Below, piece by piece: positions 9,290-20,558 of a stretch of DNA of 64,000 nucleotides. The stretch lies in NCBI RefSeq assembly GCF_000706625.1, contig NZ_KL407334.1:577907-641906 (forward strand), read 5' to 3'. The position numbers and the translations under genes were made by a program. This DNA is from Bartonella koehlerae C-29. Lineage in GTDB: Bacteria; Pseudomonadota; Alphaproteobacteria; Rhizobiales; Rhizobiaceae. The notes below the pieces were generated by a model. The model was not told the origin of the DNA, did not search any database, and was given only the letters and a program-made list of their open reading frames with translations. How positions within the stretch are numbered: position 1 is the first letter of the stretch; the number at the start of each line of letters is the position of its first letter.

Positions 9290-10918
9290 ATGCAGAGCAT
9301 TTCAACATTCGAACTTTTTCGTAATTCGGTATTTCGAAATTTGTGGTCGTCCACTCTCATTTCTAATTTAGGAGGGCTCATACAGGCGATAGGAGCAGGG
9401 TGGTTAATGGCATTGATTAGTTCTTCGCACTCAATGGTTGGGCTTGTTCAAAGTGCTACAACATTACCCATTGTTATGTTTTCTTTGATGGCAGGCGCAT
9501 TAGCGGACAATTTTAATCGTCGTCAAATTATGTTGTACGCACAGATTATGATGATGGTTATATCAATGATTTTAGCTGTTTTATCCTTTATGGGCTTTCT
9601 AACACCTGGGTTTTTATTATGTTTTACATTTTTGATTGGGTGTGGAACTGCCTTTTATAATCCCTCTTGGCAAGCAACAATAGGAGACATTGTAAGCAGG
9701 GAAAGTATTTCTGCTGCTGTGAGCTTAAACAGTGTCGGCTTTAATTTGATGCGTAGTGTAGCTCCTGCTATTGGGGGTGTTATCATTGCAATGTCAGGTG
9801 TAGCTGCAGCTTTTTTGTTCAATGCAATAAGTTACATTCCTTTAATTGGTGCTTTGTTTTCTTGGAAACCGATCTATGAAAACAACACGTTACCACGAGA
9901 AAGACTTTTGGGAGCTGTCTCAGATGGTTTGCGTTATGTCGCAATGTCACCTAATCTTCTCAGTATTATGGTCAGAGCGTTTCTTTTTGGTATTGGAGCG
10001 ATTTCGATTTTTGCACTTTTGCCAATTTTTGTGCATAAAATTCTCGGAGGAAACGCATTTCTTTATGGGACATTACTCGGTTGTTTTGGTCTTGGAGCTA
10101 TGACAGCTGGTATTATTAATTCATCTGTGCGGAATTATTTTCGTTTAGAAACAATTATTGCAAGTGCGTTTATTGGTTTTGCTTTTTCCTGCTTTTTTTT
10201 AGCAATGAGCTGTTCATTGATTATAAGCCATATTGCTTTATTTCCTGCAGGCTTATGTTGGGTTTTGATGTTATCACTATTTAATACATCGATACAGCTT
10301 TCTACACCTCGTTGGGTTGTTGCACGTGTTTTAGCACTTTATCAAACAGCGTCTTATGGTGGGATGGCTATTGGAAGCGCAATTTGGGGCGTTTTGGCTG
10401 ATGGTTTTTCTCCAACAATTTCTTTAAGTATTTGTTCTCTCTTCTTGATTTTTGGAGCGCTTGTGGGGATCAAGTTTAGAATTCAGGAAATTTCTCAGAT
10501 GGATCTAGATCCGCTTGATCATTTTAGAGAACCAGAGCTTTTACTTGATCTAAAAGCGCAAAGTGGTCCAATCATGATTATGATCGATTATCAAATTCAT
10601 GAAAATGATCTCGAAGAATTTCTCAAAGTGATGACACTTCGTCGCCATATTCGTTTACGTGATGGTGCTCGCCAATGGGTTCTCTTACGCGATCTTGAAA
10701 GACCTGAATACTGGAAAGAAGCATACCATATGCCAACATGGGTAGATTATTTGCGTCATAATCACCGTCGCATAAAAGCAGATGCAGAGGTAAATAAACT
10801 CTTGAATCACTTAAATCGTACTCCTGACGGTATAAGAGTACACCGCATGATTGAGCGGCAAACGATACCGCATGCCAGTGAAATGCATTTAAAGTCCTCT
10901 ATTGACCAGTTACCTTGA
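9290..10918 (+). CDS. MFS transporter with C-terminal soluble domain
   Basis: This is an inner-membrane efflux carrier of the MFS_3 (enterobactin-exporter-like) group; the substrate is unknown. The frame opens at a GTG at 9242, but GGAGGA at 9279-9284 sits 5 bases before the ATG at 9290, so that start is chosen (542 residues). Roughly residues 15-405 are hydrophobic with about 11-12 membrane segments, and the family loop ALADNFNRRQ follows the second segment. The last 120 residues are soluble and rich in Arg and His (VMTLRRHIRLRDGARQWVLLRD, then PTWVDYLRHNHRR); this resembles the small ferredoxin-like tail found on some members of this group. The gene interrupts the usual truB-rpsO junction on the opposite strand. 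Confidence 0.88.
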   Translation: MQSISTFELFRNSVFRNLWSSTLISNLGGLIQAIGAGWLMALISSSHSMVGLVQSATTLPIVMFSLMAGALADNFNRRQIMLYAQIMMMVISMILAVLSFMGFLTPGFLLCFTFLIGCGTAFYNPSWQATIGDIVSRESISAAVSLNSVGFNLMRSVAPAIGGVIIAMSGVAAAFLFNAISYIPLIGALFSWKPIYENNTLPRERLLGAVSDGLRYVAMSPNLLSIMVRAFLFGIGAISIFALLPIFVHKILGGNAFLYGTLLGCFGLGAMTAGIINSSVRNYFRLETIIASAFIGFAFSCFFLAMSCSLIISHIALFPAGLCWVLMLSLFNTSIQLSTPRWVVARVLALYQTASYGGMAIGSAIWGVLADGFSPTISLSICSLFLIFGALVGIKFRIQEISQMDLDPLDHFREPELLLDLKAQSGPIMIMIDYQIHENDLEEFLKVMTLRRHIRLRDGARQWVLLRDLERPEYWKEAYHMPTWVDYLRHNHRRIKADAEVNKLLNHLNRTPDGIRVHRMIERQTIPHASEMHLKSSIDQLP

Positions 10919-11374
10919 TGCTAAGAGAGCTAGAACAGTTTTTTTAAACTTATTTTTATAGATGAATTTGTTGGAATGAACAAAACAGCAGAAATTTTAG
11001 ATGTTTTAATGAGCACTTTATGCTGTTAGTAATTTTGAGGACAGCTTTTTATTGAACAAACAGTTGGAGAGGTCATCAGCATTACGATTTTTCTAAAGCT
11101 AAAACCTGAATTTTCGTTCTACAAAATCTTTTTAACAAGATAGCATATGCATGTGTATATCCAAATGGTCAAAGGGACGATTTAAAACAACAAAGACAGA
11201 TTCTTGTGCTTTATTTTACAAGCAAGGGTTGGAATTGTGAACACATCACAGATTTTAGATTCTGATATGAATTATCGTGAAAAGGCAAGTTCAGAACAAT
11301 GAAAAGAGCTTTCTTCTCTTTTTATTGATATGAAAAATATTTTTCCATAAGAAATTATTCTGAGAAAGAGCAGA
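10919..11374. other. 456-base noncoding gap, no gene recognised
   Basis: This AT-rich stretch lies between the convergent MFS and truB genes. No frame stays open for a convincing length, and no hairpin terminator or repeat stands out. Short readable bits occur in the plus strand (for example a run translating as ILDSDMNYREKASSEQ just before a stop near 11300), which could be the remains of a decayed gene, but I recognise no family. Confidence 0.5.
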
Positions 11375-12334
11375 TTAAATTGTAAAAAGGCGCTTTGGCT
11401 TGAATTGGCTTTTTTCAAGAGCACCTATAGCAAGAAGTTGATCTTTATACAGGACACAAACCTCATCTTCATCAAGAGGTACATCGTGATGACATAGGAG
11501 CACTGGATTGCCCCCCATAACTTGCTGTGCTTGAGTTTGGCTAAGGGTATAATGAGAGAGATATTCGAGTGCAGCAATTTTTTCAATTAAGAGTTCGTCA
11601 AGTTTTATGAAATCTCTTTCAAAAGGAGCATCCTTTTCATTTGTTGCACTTTTATCTAGTGCAACCGTCTTTAGTTCATCCCATGTAATGAGGTCATCTT
11701 CACAAAAAGGTGCGACTGCGATACGTCTTAAATCAGCAATATACGCATAACAACCGAGATCACGTCCCATATCGCGTGCTAAGGAGCGCACATAGGTTCC
11801 TTTTCCACAGGTGATTTCAAAGATAGAATGCTCTTTGGTTGCCATTTCTATTAATTTGAAAGTTTCTATTTCCACTTGACGTGGTGGGATTTCAACGATT
11901 TCACCTTCACGTGCTAGATCATAGGCCCGATTACCGGCAATTTTAATTGCCGAAAATTGTGGGGGTTTTTGTAAAATAATACCTGTATATTGAGGAAGAA
12001 GAGCAAGTATCTCTTCTTGTGTTGGACGTTTAGAAGATATGTGCGTTATTTCACCTTCTAAATCATCTGTTGAACGCTCTGCTCCCCACATGATATGAAA
12101 ACGGTAGGTTTTTGTACCTTGCATAACGTAGGGAACGGTTTTGGTTGCATCCCCCAATGCAATTGGCAGGAGACCAGAAGCAAGGGGATCAAGTATACCC
12201 GCGTGCCCGGCTTTTTGCGCATGAAAGAGCCATTTAATTTGTGAGACAGCTTCTGTTGATCTCATTCCTTTTGGTTTATCGAATATGATCCAGCCAGAAA
12301 CAGGACGACCTTTTCTTTTGCGTTGCCGTGCCAT
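11375..12334 (-). CDS. truB: tRNA pseudouridine(55) synthase TruB
   Basis: TruB converts U55 of the T-loop to pseudouridine in nearly all tRNAs. The catalytic Asp lies in [15 protein letters not shown], and the [15 protein letters not shown] and [14 protein letters not shown] blocks are family hallmarks. The open frame begins at an ATG at 12356-12358 inside rbfA, but the ATG at 12332-12334 ([11 protein letters not shown]) matches the N-terminus of relatives and has GAGG nine bases upstream, so 319 residues are called. It starts four bases after the rbfA stop and is the last gene of the rimP-nusA-infB block here. Confidence 0.96.
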   Translation of the reverse strand: MARQRKRKGRPVSGWIIFDKPKGMRSTEAVSQIKWLFHAQKAGHAGILDPLASGLLPIALGDATKTVPYVMQGTKTYRFHIMWGAERSTDDLEGEITHISSKRPTQEEILALLPQYTGIILQKPPQFSAIKIAGNRAYDLAREGEIVEIPPRQVEIETFKLIEMATKEHSIFEITCGKGTYVRSLARDMGRDLGCYAYIADLRRIAVAPFCEDDLITWDELKTVALDKSATNEKDAPFERDFIKLDELLIEKIAALEYLSHYTLSQTQAQQVMGGNPVLLCHHDVPLDEDEVCVLYKDQLLAIGALEKSQFKPKRLFTI

Positions 12335-12338
12335 ATCT

Positions 12339-12746
12339 TTAATCCTCAATTTCGTCATTATGGTGAAGATCGCGCGCTACTTCAGGTGAGCGCAGGAGAG
12401 CATCTATTTTTGAAAAATTATCAAAACTGTTATCAAGTCGAAAACGCAATTCAGGCATGTATTTCATTTGTCGCAACGAATGACTTATTTCTCTACGGAT
12501 AAAACGGCTATGCTTATTGAGAGCATTCACAACATCAGCACGAGAAGCGTTATGAACAGTACCGAGTGGAGAGACAAAGCAGATGGCAATTTTTAAATCT
12601 GGCGACATACGTACTTCAACGACAGAAATCACCATATTTTTCAAGAGATTGTCAAGTAAAATACCTTGCTGCAGTATATGAGCTACCGCGTGGCGTACTT
12701 GTTCTCCTACTCTTAGTTGCCGTTGTGATGGCTCTGCATTTTTCAT
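12339..12746 (-). CDS. rbfA: 30S ribosome-binding factor RbfA
   Basis: RbfA binds the immature 30S subunit and helps 16S rRNA 5'-end maturation, mainly in the cold. The 135-residue protein is a single KH-like domain with the family blocks [37 protein letters not shown] and [16 protein letters not shown]. It is flanked by infB and truB in the standard order. The gap of 126 bases to infB is the widest in this operon apart from the rimP promoter region; nothing distinct was seen in it. Confidence 0.96.
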   Translation of the reverse strand: MKNAEPSQRQLRVGEQVRHAVAHILQQGILLDNLLKNMVISVVEVRMSPDLKIAICFVSPLGTVHNASRADVVNALNKHSRFIRREISHSLRQMKYMPELRFRLDNSFDNFSKIDALLRSPEVARDLHHNDEIED

Positions 12747-12872
12747 TGAAGTTTTACCTCGTTAAAATTCCTCTTTCCTTGATCCACTTAAAGCATAAGG
12801 AAGAATAGAGGCATTGAACGTAAACCGGATAACTTTTTCCATTTTATCAGAGAGTAAAGCCGTTGGATTATT

Positions 12873-15410
12873 TTATAATGTGCGATTAATATGTTCGATA
12901 CGGAAGGTTTCAATGATGTCTCCAGCGCGTATGTCTTCATAGTTTTCGAAGGCTATTCCACATTCTTGACCACTTTGCACTTCATTAACCTCATCCTTAA
13001 AGCGCTTGAGTGTTTTAAGTTTTCCTTCATGAATGACAATATTATCGCGGATAAGACGTACACCCGCTCCTCGTTCTATTTTACCTTCTGTAACGAGGCA
13101 TCCAGCAACTTTTCCGATTTTTGTAATACTAAAGACTTCCAGAATTTCAGCATTACCAAGGAAAGTTTCACGCTGCTCTGGTGAAAGCAACCCTGACATG
13201 GCAGCTTTAATATCATCAACAAGATCGTAGATGATATTATAATAGCGAATTTCAATTCCTTGTGTTTTGGCACAATCACGCGCTTGTTTATTGGCTCGAA
13301 CATTAAAACCAATCACAACCGAATGAGAAGCTTCAGCAAGAGAAATATCACTTTCAGTAATTCCTCCAGCACCAGAATGCACAATGCGTGCACGCACTTC
13401 TTCATTTCCTAGTTTTTCTAGTGCTGAAGCGATTGCTTCAATTGACCCTTGCACATCTCCTTTAATAATAAGGGGAAATTCTTTGACACCAGTGGTTTGC
13501 AATTTGCTCATCATCTGTTCAAGAGAACCGCGAGAACCAGTTTGGCGAGCAACAGCTTTATCACGCGCTAATCGTTGACGGTATTCAGCAATTTCGCGTG
13601 CTTTTGCTTCATGAGTGACAACAGCAAAACGGTCACCAGCTTGTGGTGTTCCTTGCATGCCCAAAATTTCGATGGGTGTAGAGGGAACAGCTTCTTTGAC
13701 ATAACGACCATGGTCGTCAATTAAAGCACGTACACGCCCCCATTCATTGCCGGCAACAATAATATCAGAAGGATGCAATGTTCCTTTTTGAACAAGCACT
13801 GTTGCAACAGATCCACGTCCTCGATCCAGTTTGGCTTCAATGACAACGCCTTCAGCGGTTCGTTGAGGATCAGCCTTCAAATCAAGAATTTCAGCTTGAA
13901 GAAGAATAGCTTCAAGAAGTTTATCGAGATTTTGACCAGTTTTAGCAGAAACTTCAACTTCCAAAGTTTCTCCGCCCATTGTTTCAACAAATACTTCGTG
14001 TTGCAGAAGCTCTGTACGCACTTTTTGCGCATTCACAGCTGGTTTATCAATTTTGTTAATAGCAACAATAATGGGCACTCCAGCAGCTTTTGCATGATTG
14101 ATTGATTCAATTGTTTGCGGCATGACACTATCATCAGCGGCAACAACTAGAACGGCAATATCGGTAACACGAGCTCCACGAGCACGCATAGCTGTGAAGG
14201 CGGCGTGTCCAGGTGTATCAATAAAGGTAATTTTTTGCCCATTTTTCTCCACTTGGTAAGCACCAATATGCTGTGTAATACCCCCTGCTTCACCAGAAAC
14301 AACATTTGCTTTTCGAATAGCATCAAGAAGAGAAGTTTTCCCGTGGTCGACATGGCCCATAATTGTTACAACAGGTGGACGTGGCAGCATTTTTTGAGGG
14401 TTATCAGCTATATTAAAGATACCTTCTTCTACGTCAGATTCTAAAACACGTTTAACAGTGTGGCCGAATTCAACAGCGATAAGCTCGGCAACATCTGCAT
14501 CAATTACGTCGCCAGGTTTCATCATTTGTCCCTGTTTCATCAGAAACTTAATCACATCAACGGAGCGTTCAGTCATACGTTGTGCGAGTTCTTGAATGGT
14601 AATGGTTTCAGGAAGAATAACCTCGCGAGAAATTTTTTCTTTTGGTTCTTGGTTTTGTGCACGTTTAAATTTTTCCTGCCTGCGGCGCATTGCAGCCATG
14701 GAGCGCCCACGTGCACTTCCTTCTTCGTCCAATGCACTATGAAGAGTAAGTTTTCCACGACGTTTTTCATCGGCTCCTTTTACAACTTTTGGTGCACGCA
14801 CTTCTGATTTAGCAGGGCTAGTGCGTCGACTATTTCGATCATCTTCTTTGATTTCATCTGCTTTGCGTTTTTCAATTACAGCTGTATTTTTAGGCGCGAC
14901 AGGGACATCTATCGGTTCTATTTGGGATTGAGCAGGGGAAAGAGATGGAATTTTTTTCTGTACTGTAGATTCTTTCTTTTCTTGAAGTATTTCATTTATT
15001 TGGGTTTCTTGAATAGTCTGCCGCAAATTTTCTTCAAGCTCTTGGGCACGTCTTACTTCTTCTACGGCTTGTTTACGTATTATTTTTTCTTGAATATGTG
15101 CTTCTTCTAATGCGCGAAGTCTTGCTTCTATTTCAGCTGATGAAAGATTACTTTTAGCCGTAAATTCATTAGGTTTAGCATCTTCGAATCGTGGTTTAGA
15201 GCGTTGGGGGGCTACATGTGGTTTCGTAATTGGCTGTGGTGTTTCAGTTTTTTCGTCAGTCCGCGTAATTTTTCGCCGCTTGGTTTCGACGACGACAGCC
15301 TTTGTACGGCCATGACTAAAATTTTGTTTGACCGTACTTGTTTCCAGGACGGACCTCTTTAGGGTCAGTGTCCTCTTGACTGTTATTTTGTCGTTATTAT
15401 TTTCGCTCAT
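12873..15410 (-). CDS. infB: Translation initiation factor IF-2
   Basis: IF-2 is the GTPase that brings initiator tRNA to the 30S subunit. The 845-residue protein has a long, charged, low-complexity N-terminal third (residues 1-260, rich in Arg, Lys and Glu). Then come the IF2_N segment ([25 protein letters not shown]) and the G domain with [15 protein letters not shown] (G1), [16 protein letters not shown] (G3) and NKIDKP (G4), followed by the two beta-barrel domains and the C-terminal tRNA-binding region. The start overlaps the ylxR stop by four bases (ATGA), a sign of translational coupling. Confidence 0.98.
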   Translation of the reverse strand: MSENNNDKITVKRTLTLKRSVLETSTVKQNFSHGRTKAVVVETKRRKITRTDEKTETPQPITKPHVAPQRSKPRFEDAKPNEFTAKSNLSSAEIEARLRALEEAHIQEKIIRKQAVEEVRRAQELEENLRQTIQETQINEILQEKKESTVQKKIPSLSPAQSQIEPIDVPVAPKNTAVIEKRKADEIKEDDRNSRRTSPAKSEVRAPKVVKGADEKRRGKLTLHSALDEEGSARGRSMAAMRRRQEKFKRAQNQEPKEKISREVILPETITIQELAQRMTERSVDVIKFLMKQGQMMKPGDVIDADVAELIAVEFGHTVKRVLESDVEEGIFNIADNPQKMLPRPPVVTIMGHVDHGKTSLLDAIRKANVVSGEAGGITQHIGAYQVEKNGQKITFIDTPGHAAFTAMRARGARVTDIAVLVVAADDSVMPQTIESINHAKAAGVPIIVAINKIDKPAVNAQKVRTELLQHEVFVETMGGETLEVEVSAKTGQNLDKLLEAILLQAEILDLKADPQRTAEGVVIEAKLDRGRGSVATVLVQKGTLHPSDIIVAGNEWGRVRALIDDHGRYVKEAVPSTPIEILGMQGTPQAGDRFAVVTHEAKAREIAEYRQRLARDKAVARQTGSRGSLEQMMSKLQTTGVKEFPLIIKGDVQGSIEAIASALEKLGNEEVRARIVHSGAGGITESDISLAEASHSVVIGFNVRANKQARDCAKTQGIEIRYYNIIYDLVDDIKAAMSGLLSPEQRETFLGNAEILEVFSITKIGKVAGCLVTEGKIERGAGVRLIRDNIVIHEGKLKTLKRFKDEVNEVQSGQECGIAFENYEDIRAGDIIETFRIEHINRTL

Positions 15411-16042
15411 TGTATTTCCTTTACGGCTTGTGCCGTTATCTCACCAGGCTTATTGTGCTTGTCATCACGATAGGCGATTAGTTTGTGTATCGTTTTAAGA
15501 AATCCTTCTGCAACTTTCATATTCAATAAAGCCGCATGCATTACAGGATTAGCTCCAAAAACCACCCCCATTTCATCACTTGTAAATAAAGATGTAATTT
15601 TTATGTCCTGATTTGTTTTTTGCTGTATTGCATGGATGGCTTGTAAAATTTTCTGTTTCCCGTTTTCTGTAGCTTCTCTGGCATGAAGGACGAAAATGAC
15701 TTGACCAGAACGAATAGCTGCATCAACTTTAGTTGCCCCCATAACAACACCGCCTGCTTTTCGCGCTATGGAAAGACTTCCAAGAGCAGCTTTTAGTAAA
15801 AGCGTATCTACAATATGGGCAAGATTTGAGGCAACCTCGACATCTGTTTTAAAACTTTTGTTAAAAGCTTTTTGTCTGATTGCTTCTTCAATGGCAGAGC
15901 GACGTGAAGAGACCCAGACACCACGACCAGGTAAATTTGATTTAAGATCAGGGACAATTTGATTATTGGGACCAATAACAAAACGGATCAGCGCTTTTGC
16001 TGAAGCATTTTTTCTTGTCACAATACAGGTCCGTTCATTCAT
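15407..16042 (-). CDS. YlxR-type RNA-binding protein fused to an L7Ae-like domain
   Basis: This is the conserved middle gene of the nusA-infB operon. Residues 1-80 are a YlxR (DUF448) domain, with ERTCIVTRK and the nucleic-acid-binding loop LPGRGVWVS. Residues 85-190 resemble an L7Ae/YbxF-type RNA-binding fold ([26 protein letters not shown]). The fusion of the two is usual in alphaproteobacteria (211 residues); in many other bacteria they are separate genes. A role in transcription or translation is inferred from operon position. It starts 22 bases after nusA and overlaps infB by four. Confidence 0.9.
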   Translation of the reverse strand: MNERTCIVTRKNASAKALIRFVIGPNNQIVPDLKSNLPGRGVWVSSRRSAIEEAIRQKAFNKSFKTDVEVASNLAHIVDTLLLKAALGSLSIARKAGGVVMGATKVDAAIRSGQVIFVLHAREATENGKQKILQAIHAIQQKTNQDIKITSLFTSDEMGVVFGANPVMHAALLNMKVAEGFLKTIHKLIAYRDDKHNKPGEITAQAVKEIQ

Positions 16043-16064
16043 TTAAAGTGTATCCACATTTAAA

Positions 16065-17654
16065 TTATTTATTTTCACTTTCTGCAGAATTTTCTGTAAC
16101 AAGATCAGCTTGATTTATCCAGCCTGCTTGCACACGTGCAGCTAAAACCATAGCTTCGGCATCAGCCCGTGTAATATCGAATGGGGTCAGGATACCAGAA
16201 AAACTCTGTGTTTGACCTTCTTTACGCTCTCTCCAGCCAGCCAAATCATCGACTGCATAGCCTGCGAAATCTTCTATTGTTTTGACACCATCTTCACCAA
16301 TAGCAACCAGCATAGCACTTGTCATTCCAGGAAGCATTCGTAGTTCATCACAAACACCGAGCTTTTTGCGTTTTTCATCAAGTTCTTTTTCTTTGCGTTC
16401 TAGATATTCCTGTGCACGGTTCTGGATTTCAGCAGCAGTTTCATGATCAAAACCATTAATAGAAGTGATTTCTTCAAGATCAATATAAGCGATTTCCTCA
16501 ATAGAAGAAAAACCTTCTGATGCCATAACCTGCCCGATCATTTCGTCGACATCTAAAGATTCCATAAACAACTTGCTACGTTCGGTAAATTCTTTTTGAC
16601 GGTTTTTAGATTCTTCTTGCTCCGTTAAGATATCAATATTCCATCCTGTTAATTGTGAAGCTAAACGGACATTTTGTCCACGTCTACCAATAGCAAGGCT
16701 GAGCTGGTCATCAGGCACAATAACTTCAATACGTTCGACATCTTCATCGAGGACGACTTTAGAAACTTCGGCGGGTTGCAGTGCATTGACGATAAATGTT
16801 GCAGCGTCAGGTGACCAAGGAATAATATCAATTTTTTCTCCTTGTAATTCTGCAACAACAGATTGTACACGACTCCCTCGCATTCCAACGCATGCTCCAA
16901 CGGGATCAATCGAACCGTCGCGTGAGACAACCGCAATTTTAGCACGTGAACCTGGATCACGGGCAACGGATTTAATTTCTATAATACCATCATAAATTTC
17001 TGGCACTTCCATGGTAAAAAGTTTTACCATAAACTGAGGATGTGTGCGTGAAAGGAAAATTTGTGGACCGCGTGGTTCGCGATGTACATCATGAACAAAA
17101 GCGCGAATACGATCTCCATAGCGGAAAGATTCACGTGGAATTAATTCATCACGACGCACAATAGCTTCACCGCGTCCTAGATCGACGATAACATTGCCAT
17201 ATTCGACACGTTTTACCGTACCAGAAATAATTTCACCAATTTTATTTTTGAATTCTTCGTATTGTTGTTCACGCTCTGCATCGCGTACTTTTTGTACAAT
17301 AACTTGTTTAGCAGATTGCGCGGCGATGCGTCCAAAATCCATAGGAGGCAAAAGGTCAGCGAAAAAATCACCAACTTTAGCATCTGCTTGATGTTTGAGT
17401 GCATCAGATAAACTAATTTCACTCGTATAGTCTTCAACGATATCAACAATTTTAAGGAGACGCTGTAATTTAATTTCACCAGTTTTTGAATTGATTTCAG
17501 CACGAATGTTGGTTTCTTGACCATAACGAGAACGCGCCGCTTTCTGAATAGCATCAGCCATCGCAGAAATGACAATTTCACGATCAATCGACTTTTCACG
17601 TGCAACAGAATCTGCAATTTGCAGAATTTCAAGCCTGTTAGCGCTTGTAGCCAT
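16065..17654 (-). CDS. nusA: Transcription termination/antitermination factor NusA
   Basis: NusA binds RNA polymerase and the emerging transcript, promoting pausing, termination and antitermination. In order it has an N-terminal polymerase-binding domain, an S1 domain (EIISGTVKRVEYGNVIVDLGRGEAIVRR), two KH domains (DPVGACVGMRGSRVQSV and LSLAIGRRGQNVRLASQLTGW) and two C-terminal acidic helix-hairpin-helix repeats. An ATG exists 24 bases upstream, but AAGGAG lies eight bases before the ATG at 17652-17654 (MATSANRLEIL), which matches the family N-terminus, giving 529 residues. It follows rimP and precedes ylxR in the conserved operon. Confidence 0.97.
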   Translation of the reverse strand: MATSANRLEILQIADSVAREKSIDREIVISAMADAIQKAARSRYGQETNIRAEINSKTGEIKLQRLLKIVDIVEDYTSEISLSDALKHQADAKVGDFFADLLPPMDFGRIAAQSAKQVIVQKVRDAEREQQYEEFKNKIGEIISGTVKRVEYGNVIVDLGRGEAIVRRDELIPRESFRYGDRIRAFVHDVHREPRGPQIFLSRTHPQFMVKLFTMEVPEIYDGIIEIKSVARDPGSRAKIAVVSRDGSIDPVGACVGMRGSRVQSVVAELQGEKIDIIPWSPDAATFIVNALQPAEVSKVVLDEDVERIEVIVPDDQLSLAIGRRGQNVRLASQLTGWNIDILTEQEESKNRQKEFTERSKLFMESLDVDEMIGQVMASEGFSSIEEIAYIDLEEITSINGFDHETAAEIQNRAQEYLERKEKELDEKRKKLGVCDELRMLPGMTSAMLVAIGEDGVKTIEDFAGYAVDDLAGWRERKEGQTQSFSGILTPFDITRADAEAMVLAARVQAGWINQADLVTENSAESENK

Positions 17655-17703
17655 CGACTTTCTCCTTTTTTGTACCACACGATGGGCATTGATCCCAGTG
17701 ATA

Positions 17704-18330
17704 TTAATTCTCGTAATTTCGTTCCTGTTTTGAGAAGTTTTGATTATCTTTTGAGATAAATTGTTGGTTTAAATCTTTATTTTTTTTCAATGTATCGCGG
17801 ATAAGTTCATCAGTAAGCACCAAATGTGCATCAATGATGTCATCAAAAGAAATAGAAATATACATGGATTCTCCATAAGCGGCTTTATCGGTGTTTAGAG
17901 TAAATCCATCTTGGGTAATATTTGTAAGTGTTCCACGAAATTTTCGACGCCCATCAAGTGTTATTTTGGTTTCAATTTTCGCAATATGCCCTTGCCAATG
18001 AAAAAAATCAGATTTTCTTACCAGTGGACGATCAATTCCAGGAGATGAAATTTCTAAATGATATTTGCGCTCAATAATATTTTGTACATCAAGAAGGGGT
18101 GAAACAGTTCGACTAACAGTTTCACAATCTTCTACGGTCATGGATCCATCAGCACATTCTATCATAATCTGAAGCGTTAAACCATTTAGTCCAAGAAGTT
18201 TTACGCGAACCAAACGAAAACCTAAAGGTTTAAGCAATGGTATAACAAGAGCAGCAACATGTGCTTCCACACCATTTTCTTCAAATAGACGTGGTTCATC
18301 AATATCGCTTATTCTTTCAATTTTGCTCAT
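17704..18330 (-). CDS. rimP: Ribosome maturation factor RimP
   Basis: RimP assists 30S subunit assembly around S19/S12. The 208-residue product has the N-terminal domain with DIDEPRLFEENGVEAHVAALV and GFRLVRVKLLG, the block LDVQNIIERKYHLEISSPGIDRPL that marks the family, and the Sm-like C-terminal domain (RRKFRGTLTNI). The open frame extends to 18396, but that part runs through a terminator hairpin at 18358-18386, so the ATG at 18328-18330 (MSKIERI) is taken as the start. It begins the rimP-nusA-ylxR-infB-rbfA-truB unit. Confidence 0.94.
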   Translation of the reverse strand: MSKIERISDIDEPRLFEENGVEAHVAALVIPLLKPLGFRLVRVKLLGLNGLTLQIMIECADGSMTVEDCETVSRTVSPLLDVQNIIERKYHLEISSPGIDRPLVRKSDFFHWQGHIAKIETKITLDGRRKFRGTLTNITQDGFTLNTDKAAYGESMYISISFDDIIDAHLVLTDELIRDTLKKNKDLNQQFISKDNQNFSKQERNYEN

Positions 18331-18357
18331 ACACTTTATCCAAATCAGTTTCATGAC

Positions 18358-18386
18358 ATAAAAAAAAGCGGGTCCAAATGGCCCAC
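18358..18386 (-). terminator. Rho-independent terminator between trmB and rimP
   Basis: On the minus strand GTGGGCC ATTT GGACCCGC folds into a GC-rich stem with one mismatch, followed by eight or more T residues. It lies 87 bases past the trmB stop and 28 bases before the rimP start, so it should separate the metK-trmB unit from the nusA operon. Confidence 0.7.
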
Positions 18387-18472
18387 TCTTCATCATAAGA
18401 CCAAGAATTTAGTCATTGATACTATTAAATTAAAACTTTTTCAAGTTGTTTATAAGAAAAGCGTTTCATCAT

Positions 18473-19174
18473 TTATTTCTTGATAAAAGTAAGATAGGTA
18501 GGTGTTCGTCCTTCGCGTAAAGCTTTTGTTTCATAACGAGTGCCTGACCATAGCGGATAAGGCGTTTTCCAATCCTTAGGATTTTTTGCTTCCCATTCAA
18601 AACTGTGATGGTGTGAACAATGGTAGAGGGTCCAGTTTACATAACTTTCTATATCGCTGGCAAAGCGGAATTTTTTTCCTGTTTTAAGAACGCGAGCAAA
18701 ACGATTAAGATTTTTTATGTTGATAAAGCGTCGTTTCCAATGTTTTTTTTTAGGCCATGGATCAGGATAGAAAAGGTCTATTCCATCAAGTGATGCATTT
18801 GGAAGCCAATCAAGGAGGCATGTGGCGTCATCATTATAAAGGCGAAGTTGATTTTGATACTGTTGATGCTGTTCAAGAGACATTAACACTTTTACCATGC
18901 CATTGATAAAAGGTTCTACGCCAATAAAACCGGTTTGTGGAAAATATTCCATTTCATGGAGCAAATGTTCACCTCCACCAAAGCCAATTTCAAGCCGAAC
19001 TTCTTTTACTGTTCTGGAAAATAAGGACGTTAAGTTTAGGGGTACAGAGTTATTTAAATCAATGTTAAGAATTGGGAAAAGCTTTTTCATAAGAACAAGC
19101 TGATTGTTTCGTAGCCGTTTTCCTTTTCGACGACCAAAAAAGGCCTTACATGTACGTATATCATGATCAATCAT
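18473..19174 (-). CDS. trmB: tRNA (guanine-N7-)-methyltransferase TrmB
   Basis: TrmB methylates G46 of the tRNA variable loop using SAM. The 233-residue protein shows the SAM-binding [10 protein letters not shown], the [11 protein letters not shown] block, the catalytic-region motif [18 protein letters not shown], and the closing [11 protein letters not shown] typical of TrmB. It starts in the last four bases of metK (ATGA overlap), so the enzyme that makes SAM and one that uses it are co-translated. Confidence 0.96.
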   Translation of the reverse strand: MIDHDIRTCKAFFGRRKGKRLRNNQLVLMKKLFPILNIDLNNSVPLNLTSLFSRTVKEVRLEIGFGGGEHLLHEMEYFPQTGFIGVEPFINGMVKVLMSLEQHQQYQNQLRLYNDDATCLLDWLPNASLDGIDLFYPDPWPKKKHWKRRFINIKNLNRFARVLKTGKKFRFASDIESYVNWTLYHCSHHHSFEWEAKNPKDWKTPYPLWSGTRYETKALREGRTPTYLTFIKK

Positions 19175-20439
19175 GGTACTTTAATCATTGTTTGAAGCGT
19201 TTTAATGAGATCGGTTTTTTCCCATGAAAATGAACCATCACGTTTTGGTTTGCGTCCAAAATGACCATAAGCAGCTGTTTTTTTATAAATCGGTTTATTG
19301 AGATCTAAATGTTTCCGGATGCCTGTCGGTGAAAGATCCATTATTTTCCGAATTGCTGCTTCGATAATACTTTCATCGACTTTTCCTGTTCCGTGGAAAT
19401 TAATATAAATAGATAAGGGTTGTGCAACGCCAATTGCATAGGAGAGTTGAATAGTGCATCGTTCTGCCAAATCAGCTGCAACAATATTTTTAGCTAGATA
19501 GCGTGCAGCATAAGCTGCAGAACGATCAACTTTTGTTGTATCTTTGCCTGAAAAAGCTCCTCCACCATGGGGGGCTGCGCCTCCATAAGTGTCAACGATA
19601 ATTTTACGGCCTGTCAGTCCAGCATCACATTGGGGGCCACCGATAACAAATTTTCCTGTTGGGTTAATATACCAACTGCATTGATCGGAAATAGGAATAT
19701 CATGCAAAGCTTGATGGATATAAGGCTCAACCACTGTGCGAACTTTATGGGAATCCCAACTTTCATCTAAATGCTGTGTAGAAAGGACGATTGATGTTAC
19801 TTCTGTAGGCTTTCCATTCTTATACCGTATTGTTATTTGACTTTTTGCATCTGGCCCTAATTTTCCAGTTTCTCCTTCTTTTTTATGACGTGCTTTGGCA
19901 AGAAGTTTGAGAATCTTATGTGCATAATAAATGGGTGCTGGCATGAGATCTGGTGTTTCACGGCAAGCATATCCGAACATAATGCCCTGATCACCTGCTC
20001 CTTCTTCATTATGCCGATCTTTAGCATTATCAACTCCCCGTGCAATATCAACTGATTGTGGGCGCAAAAGAACATCAATTTTAACGGTTTTCCAATGAAA
20101 GCCTATTTGTTCATAACCAATTGCACGAATAGCACGACGTGCTGCTGAACGAAAACGCGCGGGATTAATGCGTGGTAAACCAGTTTCATCATAAATGAAT
20201 TCCCTATTTTTATCTCTTTTTAAGAGTGTATCAGGAACACGTACTTCACCAGCAATAACAACACGGTTGATACTTACTAAGGTTTCGCAAGCGATGCGTA
20301 CTAACCATGGATCAGTACCAGTTTTTTGAGCTTCTTTATAGATCATATCAACGATCTCATCGGAAATACGATCGCAAACTTTGTCAGGATGTCCCTCCGA
20401 TACTGATTCACTTGTAAAAAGGTAATCTTGATGCAGCAT
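19171..20439 (-). CDS. metK: S-adenosylmethionine synthetase MetK
   Basis: MetK makes SAM from methionine and ATP. The 422-residue length is that of the longer alphaproteobacterial form. [19 protein letters not shown] at the N-terminus binds metal and [15 protein letters not shown] is the first PROSITE signature, and [19 protein letters not shown] the second (P-loop-like). The start ATG has AAGGAG five bases upstream. The 119 bases before it, up to the HTH gene, were checked for a SAM riboswitch; none was recognised. Confidence 0.98.
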   Translation of the reverse strand: MLHQDYLFTSESVSEGHPDKVCDRISDEIVDMIYKEAQKTGTDPWLVRIACETLVSINRVVIAGEVRVPDTLLKRDKNREFIYDETGLPRINPARFRSAARRAIRAIGYEQIGFHWKTVKIDVLLRPQSVDIARGVDNAKDRHNEEGAGDQGIMFGYACRETPDLMPAPIYYAHKILKLLAKARHKKEGETGKLGPDAKSQITIRYKNGKPTEVTSIVLSTQHLDESWDSHKVRTVVEPYIHQALHDIPISDQCSWYINPTGKFVIGGPQCDAGLTGRKIIVDTYGGAAPHGGGAFSGKDTTKVDRSAAYAARYLAKNIVAADLAERCTIQLSYAIGVAQPLSIYINFHGTGKVDESIIEAAIRKIMDLSPTGIRKHLDLNKPIYKKTAAYGHFGRKPKRDGSFSWEKTDLIKTLQTMIKVP

Positions 20440-20558
20440 AGGAACTCCTTAAAAAAGAAAAACAACTCTATATTAAAATTGCCTTTATTTGCCAATCTCA
20501 TGACAAATCGTCAATGCTGATTGATAAAGTGAGTGAGAGAAAGGATATAATTTTTATT

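Noticed and set aside
13773-14105. 110-codon plus-strand frame opposite infB
   Set aside because: Antisense to the conserved G domain of IF-2, with no family or start signal.
20440-20558. SAM riboswitch upstream of metK
   Set aside because: I looked for SAM-I, SAM-II and SAM/SAH type cores in the 119-base leader and saw no matching stems or conserved bases.
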